Made by a program: the position numbers and the translations under genes
In this document: piece after piece, positions 59,254-64,000 of the stretch
Numbering within the stretch: the first letter of the stretch is position 1
Layout of the letters: each line of letters begins with the position of its first letter
Assembly (NCBI GenBank): GCA_002914845.1
Contig: JXTC01000425.1
Coordinates: 97,500-161,499, forward strand
Origin: Trema orientale
Lineage: Eukaryota; Streptophyta; Magnoliopsida; Rosales; Cannabaceae
Length of the DNA: 64,000 nucleotides
Direction: 5' to 3'
The notes under the pieces: generated by a model
What the model was told of the DNA's origin: nothing
The model's database searches: none
Seen by the model: only the letters and a program-made list of their open reading frames with translations

Positions 59254-61186
59254 GGAGGACGTGGGTGAGAGTCGCAGAAAGTTGAATACTTCGGGAAAGA
59301 TAGAGCAGCACAAATGTTATTGTGATTGGCTGCTGCGTCTACAATCTAATGCGAAGTCAACTTGTAGAAATCATCTTCGAATATTTATTATATGCAGGAA
59401 CGAACTGCGGATAACCAGGCTTCAAATTTTACTGAAATATGTGGATATTACTCTTCCTTTGTTAAGTTGAAATAGCGAATCAATGGAAGTTTTTTAATTT
59501 CTACCCAAGTGAGAAGATGGGAAGGTCATTTCTATTCTTACTTTGCTGAAATTTTTCCCCGTCTTTTGAGTGTGTAAATTTAGCATATAGCCACCATTGT
59601 TGCGATATTCTGAAATGAAGTGAAAAACTGAAAAATCCTATATGTCAAAATAGTAACCATTATTAATAGAGAAGATGACATCAATATCTAGTTTTATGTT
59701 TTTATTTTTGTTCTATCTCCAGATAAATATCTTTTTATTTGTATTTTTCTTCTCTAGTTAGCAACTNAGTCTCGATGGCTGGTCAGATTGAGATAAAGAT
59801 GAAGGGAACTGGACCATCCCAGAGAAAGATCAATTATAATGGGCTGTCAGTTTCTTCTTCATTTTGATTGTACTTTGCACGACTGTGTATAGCTCGAGAA
59901 GTCAATTCTTCACTTTAAACGTGATAGCCTGATAGGTGGTGGATGTGTAGATGAAATGTTGACCTTATCGAAAAAAACTTCGCCAACTTGCCAAAGGCCT
60001 GTTCATATCGCAGTTTCAGAAATTTTTCTTTTTCTTTTCTTTTTTGATTATCACAGTTTCACAAATTTTATATCTTGGGGCTCTTTTTTTCCTTATCAAG
60101 TTTATTTTGCTGGGGTTATGGGCCCCTCAGCCCTCTTTGTCAGCATTGTTCGTGATGTTCAACCTATATAGAGTTTGAACCAAGGAGTGCCTCCAGTGTC
60201 GGCATTGTTCTTGATGTTCAACCTATTCATGTCCTTTTCTCCCAAAACTCCAGTGTCATTTCCCCTAGAGCAGGCTACCATGTTCCACTTCTCTTTAGCC
60301 CAGTGGGCTTTGGAATGCTGCATTATGTAAGCTTAACGAGCTCTAAATCCAGTCCCAGATGCAGATCTGAGAAAACGCTTCTTGTTTCGAGTTTTGTGCA
60401 TTATTTTGTCTTGATTTCACTCCGTCAAATTCAAACTCAGTTTTTTGGACCTTTGGTTAATCTCAAACCCTTCGGTAATTTATCCACTTGACTAAAGTAG
60501 TCCTTCATGAAGATTATTTATTCCTTTCAAATGACTGTTATTTTGTAATCCCAACTCTAATCCTGTGGGGTTCGTCCACGTCTGAAAATGCTGCAATTAA
60601 GTCCTCAGTGGTAACTTATCGTAGCACGCATAGAAATCAAATCTACTTACACTGCTAAGCTTCTCTCTCTCTCCATCAAAAGAATTCTCCTTCGGGTGAT
60701 TCTTATAGAGGCCATAAAGGGAGACTCCTATCCCTTTCCGACCTCCCCCCTCCCCACTTTCTCCTCTTCCTTTCCTTCTCCTCCTCCTCCTCTTGCTCCA
60801 TTTCCTCCTCTTTCTCTTCATTCTCTTCTTCCTAATCTCTTCTTAGGGATGAGAGGTTTTTTTTCTCACTTTTTAGTTTCTCTAATAAGTCCAGATCTTG
60901 GATCTGATTGTAATACCATATTTGTGTGGATTTTCAGTCCGTTTATCAGATCTTGAATCTGAGATTCCTTATCTGATTAGACGGCTTAATTGTTTTTTTC
61001 TTCTTCAAGCGTAGATCTCAGAAAGTATAGGTATTTTATAGACTTTAATGGTAACACACAAATCTTGTTTTCGGCTCCTCATTTTGAGGAGTTTGAAATT
61101 ATAATTTTTTTTTTTGGTAGTGGGTACTATTATTGAATTTTTTAACTTCCAATAATAAAATTCCTCACAGGAGTCTGTTTTTCAAA

Positions 61187-61215
61187 ATAATAATAATAAT
61201 AATAATAATAATAAT
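61187..61215. repeat. (AAT)n microsatellite
   Basis: About ten uninterrupted AAT units. Confidence 0.95.
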
Positions 61216-61479
61216 CCGTATCCATTTTTGAATATATTTTTAACTCATATAAGTATTCAATGTGAGTCTAAAATTATCATGGTTTAATATTTTAAATTAC
61301 CTAATCAAATATTTTCAAAACCAAAAGAATATTTCTAATCCGATCAATTACTATACCAGACATAACATAGTGCACGCCAGTATAAGAGACAGTACTAAAG
61401 CACAATTAATTTCAATCTAATACGATCTCAAACACAATCTTAAACATTACTAAAGCACAATTCATTTCGAGCTTATACC

Positions 61480-61645
61480 AAACGTGAACCGTTAATTTAT
61501 TTGCTATGATTTTTGTTCATAATGGATGTTTTTTTTTTATTAAAAGAAAAATTCATTCCATTCCGATCCGAATCTATATCAAACGTGAACTGTTAATTTG
61601 TTTGCTATAATATTTGTTCATAATGGATGTTTTTTCTTTTAATAT
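61480..61645. repeat. Direct duplication, about 95-bp spacing
   Basis: CAAACGTGAACCGTTAATTT and, soon after, TTTGTTCATAATGGATGTTT recur with few changes (CAAACGTGAACTGTTAATTT in the second copy). Confidence 0.8.
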
Positions 61646-62363
61646 TTTATATTATTAAAAGAAAGGTGAAACATAGTAACATACTATGGCTGTCCACACA
61701 GACTATGGATAATGGATATCGTGTCAATTTTTGACACGGAAGGGGAAGTGGTCTAATAAACAGAGGACATCAAACTGCCAGGTGTTCAGGGGGGGGAGGA
61801 AAAAAAACCGAAGATAAGAGTGTCCTTTTCTTACTATTTTATGAGGTTTCATCAGCGTGACCATTCAAAGAGCTCTTTTGGCACTCAAAGCTCGGAACAT
61901 TGTGGAAACTGCCCCACTGCTCCATATATCACTGTCACATACTGCCTCACACGCTATAATTGACTTAACTGCTTTTGAATTATAAAATCAAACTACCATT
62001 TGATGGGCTCAAATTACTTGTCCTTTACTTTCAGTCATTGCATTTTGCATATAGCATATCAACACTCTACTCATCACCGTCACAAGAGTACACAAAACAC
62101 AATCCACACTAGCTAAAAAGAATCATGGTTCTGCCAAAAGAAGATACTTTGCAAGTTGCAACCATTAAAAATAAGACATACTCAACCATTACATAAAACA
62201 AAGAAATTAACACAGTTCAAAACAACATAATAAGATTTAAAACAGAGACTAAAGTCTCATATTTTCACACCACCAAAAGAAGAAAAAAATCTCATATTTT
62301 CACACCCCCAAAAAAAGAAAAAAATGAAACTTAATGATATTAATATATAGTTTGTATTAGAGA

Positions 62364-62573
62364 TTATCCCGTATAGATGTGAACACCTATAGCGATGAGG
62401 AAAATGGTGATGAGACCGAAAAAGATGACGGTATGAACTAGGATGGAAATCCCACTCGTCTGCATGCTTCCAAACTCCACCACTTTGCTCCTCCCTGGCA
62501 ACTGGAACAATAGTCCCGGGCTTAACAGCACGAACAGCACCACTGCTATCACAACTGGGCCCCAATCCGCCAT
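62364..62573 (-). CDS. DUF3339-family small membrane protein
   Basis: A 69-aa single-exon protein on the minus strand. DUF3339 proteins are short plant proteins of unknown function. This one starts MADWGPVVIAVVLFVLLSPG, continues with a central VVEFGSMQTSGISILVH and ends IGVHIYTG, all hallmarks of the family. Two hydrophobic segments (about residues 6-24 and 45-66) predict two membrane passes. The start is fixed by the conserved MADWGP. Length is normal and no defect is seen. It is convergent with the membrane-protein gene at 57.7 kb, with about 3 kb between them. Confidence 0.93.
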   Translation of the reverse strand: MADWGPVVIAVVLFVLLSPGLLFQLPGRSKVVEFGSMQTSGISILVHTVIFFGLITIFLIAIGVHIYTG

Positions 62574-62612
62574 CTTATATATATGTTTGCTAGAACTCTA
62601 TATGTATATATG

Positions 62613-62640
62613 TCTGTGTGTGTGTGTGTGTGTGTGTGTA
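62613..62640. repeat. (TG)n microsatellite upstream of the DUF3339 gene
   Basis: About 12 TG units, 40 bp upstream of the minus-strand start codon, so likely in its leader or core promoter. Confidence 0.9.
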
Positions 62641-63676
62641 TTCAAAGGACTAAACTCTCATATCTTCTTAGAATCGAGGTTAGAGTACTTATAAATGTAT
62701 TCATGTGTTGGTAGATAAGTGAAGCAAGAAAGGAATATATTTGAACCAAGTATCAGTGAATGAGAAGAAAACTAATTCTTGCAAATTATATGTATATGTC
62801 ATTTGTGTATGTTAATTGGTCACAGTCTAAAAAGCAAAAATAAATAAAAAATAAATGAATATTGTCAAAGTCGGTCGGTGGGTGCCTCTGGAGAGATACG
62901 AGAGGCATGACAACGTGGCAGCATCACAAGATGAGCTCTTTCAACAAGTCATCATTTCCTTAACGGAGACGCCATGATATTCTTACTTATTTTATAGCTA
63001 GTCACATTCTCTTTTAGCCAGTGCTTGTGTTTGTTTGTGCCTAGTTTTCTTCCACAGGGTACCGTGTATCACGGTAGTATTGAATTTGAGAAAAATATTA
63101 GGTATATTTTTCACCAAAAAAAAAAGAAAGGAAGAAAAAGAATGCAATTTGAACGGAGCACGTTCTTTCACCGGGACCAAGCACGTGCACCTTCCCATCT
63201 CCACCAAAAAGGAAAATGTAAATAAACTGTAACACCATATGGCAGAATATTATTACAACTCAATGAGCAAAATTGAGTTCAATTTTACTCTATTATAAAA
63301 GTAAAGGGGTGTTCCTACCTCATAGTGCTCCGCTCTCGCTCCAGGATGTGGTTCTCGCTAGTTATTCGGATGGGTTTAAGTGACTTACTCTACCATCTAG
63401 TGGCGGCGATCCGCCCGTAGAGTCTTGGGGAACATTCTTGAACGGTGTTAGAGTTCTTATAATCACGCCCAGAAAGGGTAGCCACGATGGTCGTCCACTC
63501 CTCCCCTTTCTTATTAAAAAATAAATAAAAATAAAAGTGAAGGAGTATTTTTATAGATAAAACATCTTAATTTATTATCATTGAGACTTAATAAACAAAA
63601 AATAAAACTAAGCACATACATATAGTGTTTTTCGTTACAATGAAAAGAAAAAAAATCACAAACCCTACCTTCATCG
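62641..63676. other. Intergenic / upstream of the DUF3339 gene
   Basis: No gene supported. A GC-richer block at about 63,310-63,510 (for example TCTAGTGGCGGCGATCCGCC) stands out and is not identified. Confidence 0.4.
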
Positions 63677-63993
63677 GGCCAGTTTGGTATTATTATGATG
63701 TATTCTTATTGTAATTGTGTTATGAGCCAAAAGTAGCTATAAGAAAAAGTTTAGCCTTTTTGTAAATTTAATTTACAAAACTACTATGTTGTTTAAAAGC
63801 GGCATCTAATATTTGGTAAACTACAGATTATATGTGCTGTAAAATATTATTTTAAAAAATTTGTATTATGACAGCAAAATCAGCTTTGAAAAGCAACAAT
63901 TACCATGCTTTTCAAATTCTGTTTAAAATAGTGATTATACAACAACTTTTACAATCTGCTGACCAAAAGCAGTAACTTACCAAACACCTCCTC
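63677..63993. mobile_element. TIR element (hAT- or Harbinger-like MITE)
   Basis: Left end GGGCCAGTTTGGTATTATTA; right end CAGTAACTTACCAAACACCT is its approximate complement. Inner sequence contains further AAAAGCAGC/GCTTTT inverted words. Non-coding. Confidence 0.6.
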
Positions 63994-64000
63994 TTTTTTT

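Larger units (their letters stand above)
59254..62363. other. 3' UTR and intergenic DNA
   Basis: Early part is probably 3' UTR. One ambiguous base at 59,767. A 27-bp word around CATTGTTCTTGATGTTCAAC occurs twice (about 60,143 and 60,202). A pyrimidine-rich tract is at 60,740-60,840, (AAT)n at 61,187-61,215, and a direct duplication at 61,480-61,645. No gene supported. Confidence 0.45.

Noticed and set aside
60597-60956. Overlapping frames at 60.6-60.96 kb rich in Pro/Ser/Phe or Arg/Lys
   Set aside because: They are produced by a pyrimidine-rich tract (CCTCCTCCTC) and its complement, not by coding selection.
1-64000. CRISPR arrays, operons, riboswitches, tRNA or rRNA genes
   Set aside because: None seen. 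The sequence is plant nuclear DNA; tandem repeats here lack CRISPR spacing, and tRNA-like boxes found belong to candidate SINEs without a full cloverleaf.

Overview
This window is plant nuclear DNA, most likely from a eudicot. It is AT-rich, with long introns, many (AT)n, (GA)n and (TG)n tracts, and dense LTR-retrotransposon and MITE debris. Three complete genes are supported with confidence and one with moderate confidence. The main feature is a same-strand pair of MIKC-type MADS-box genes: a SEPALLATA3 (AGL9)-type gene of 8 coding exons (6,993-13,191, 245 aa) and an FLC-clade gene of 7 coding exons (30,574-50,424, 208 aa). Both models were rebuilt exon by exon. Each exon joins in phase, and exon lengths match the MIKC pattern (185-79-68-100-42-42-140-82 and 185-67-62-100-42-42-129). 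A SEP gene beside an FLC gene is, to my knowledge, an ancestral angiosperm tandem that has been broken up in many lineages. The species cannot be named from sequence alone.

Layout. 1-6,400: no gene seen; a Mutator-like foldback element with a perfect 9-bp target duplication (423-981), a second TIR element (about 2.76-3.48 kb) and an assembly gap (4,071-4,349). 6.4-13.2 kb: SEP3 gene with G-boxes and a GA-rich leader. 13.2-30.5 kb: intergenic, holding a full-length but dead Copia element A (14,767-19,919), a truncated Copia D (about 23.4-26.25 kb) interrupted by a solo LTR, several MITEs, and a LINE-type insertion with a 17-bp target duplication. 30.5-50.4 kb: FLC-like gene. Its first intron is 16.3 kb and carries Copia B (about 35.2-46.6 kb), with a younger Copia C (36,165-41,198) nested in B's RNase H region and a PIF/Harbinger-like MITE nested in B's gag. 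It also holds a possible mitochondrial DNA insert (32.7-33.4 kb). 50.4-57.6 kb: intergenic with a Ty3/Gypsy integrase scrap and MITEs. 57.7-59.3 kb: a small two-exon plant membrane-protein gene. 62.4 kb: a 69-aa DUF3339 membrane-protein gene on the minus strand. The right end is another TIR element.

Biology. SEP3 proteins are floral-organ cofactors that form MADS tetramers; FLC-clade proteins repress flowering. Large first introns are known regulatory space in both. Every Copia element here lies antisense to the MADS genes. The details most worth a second look are in the FLC-like gene: the transposon-loaded intron 1, a duplicated splice acceptor just before exon 2, and a non-canonical GC-AG intron 3 with an in-frame GT alternative.
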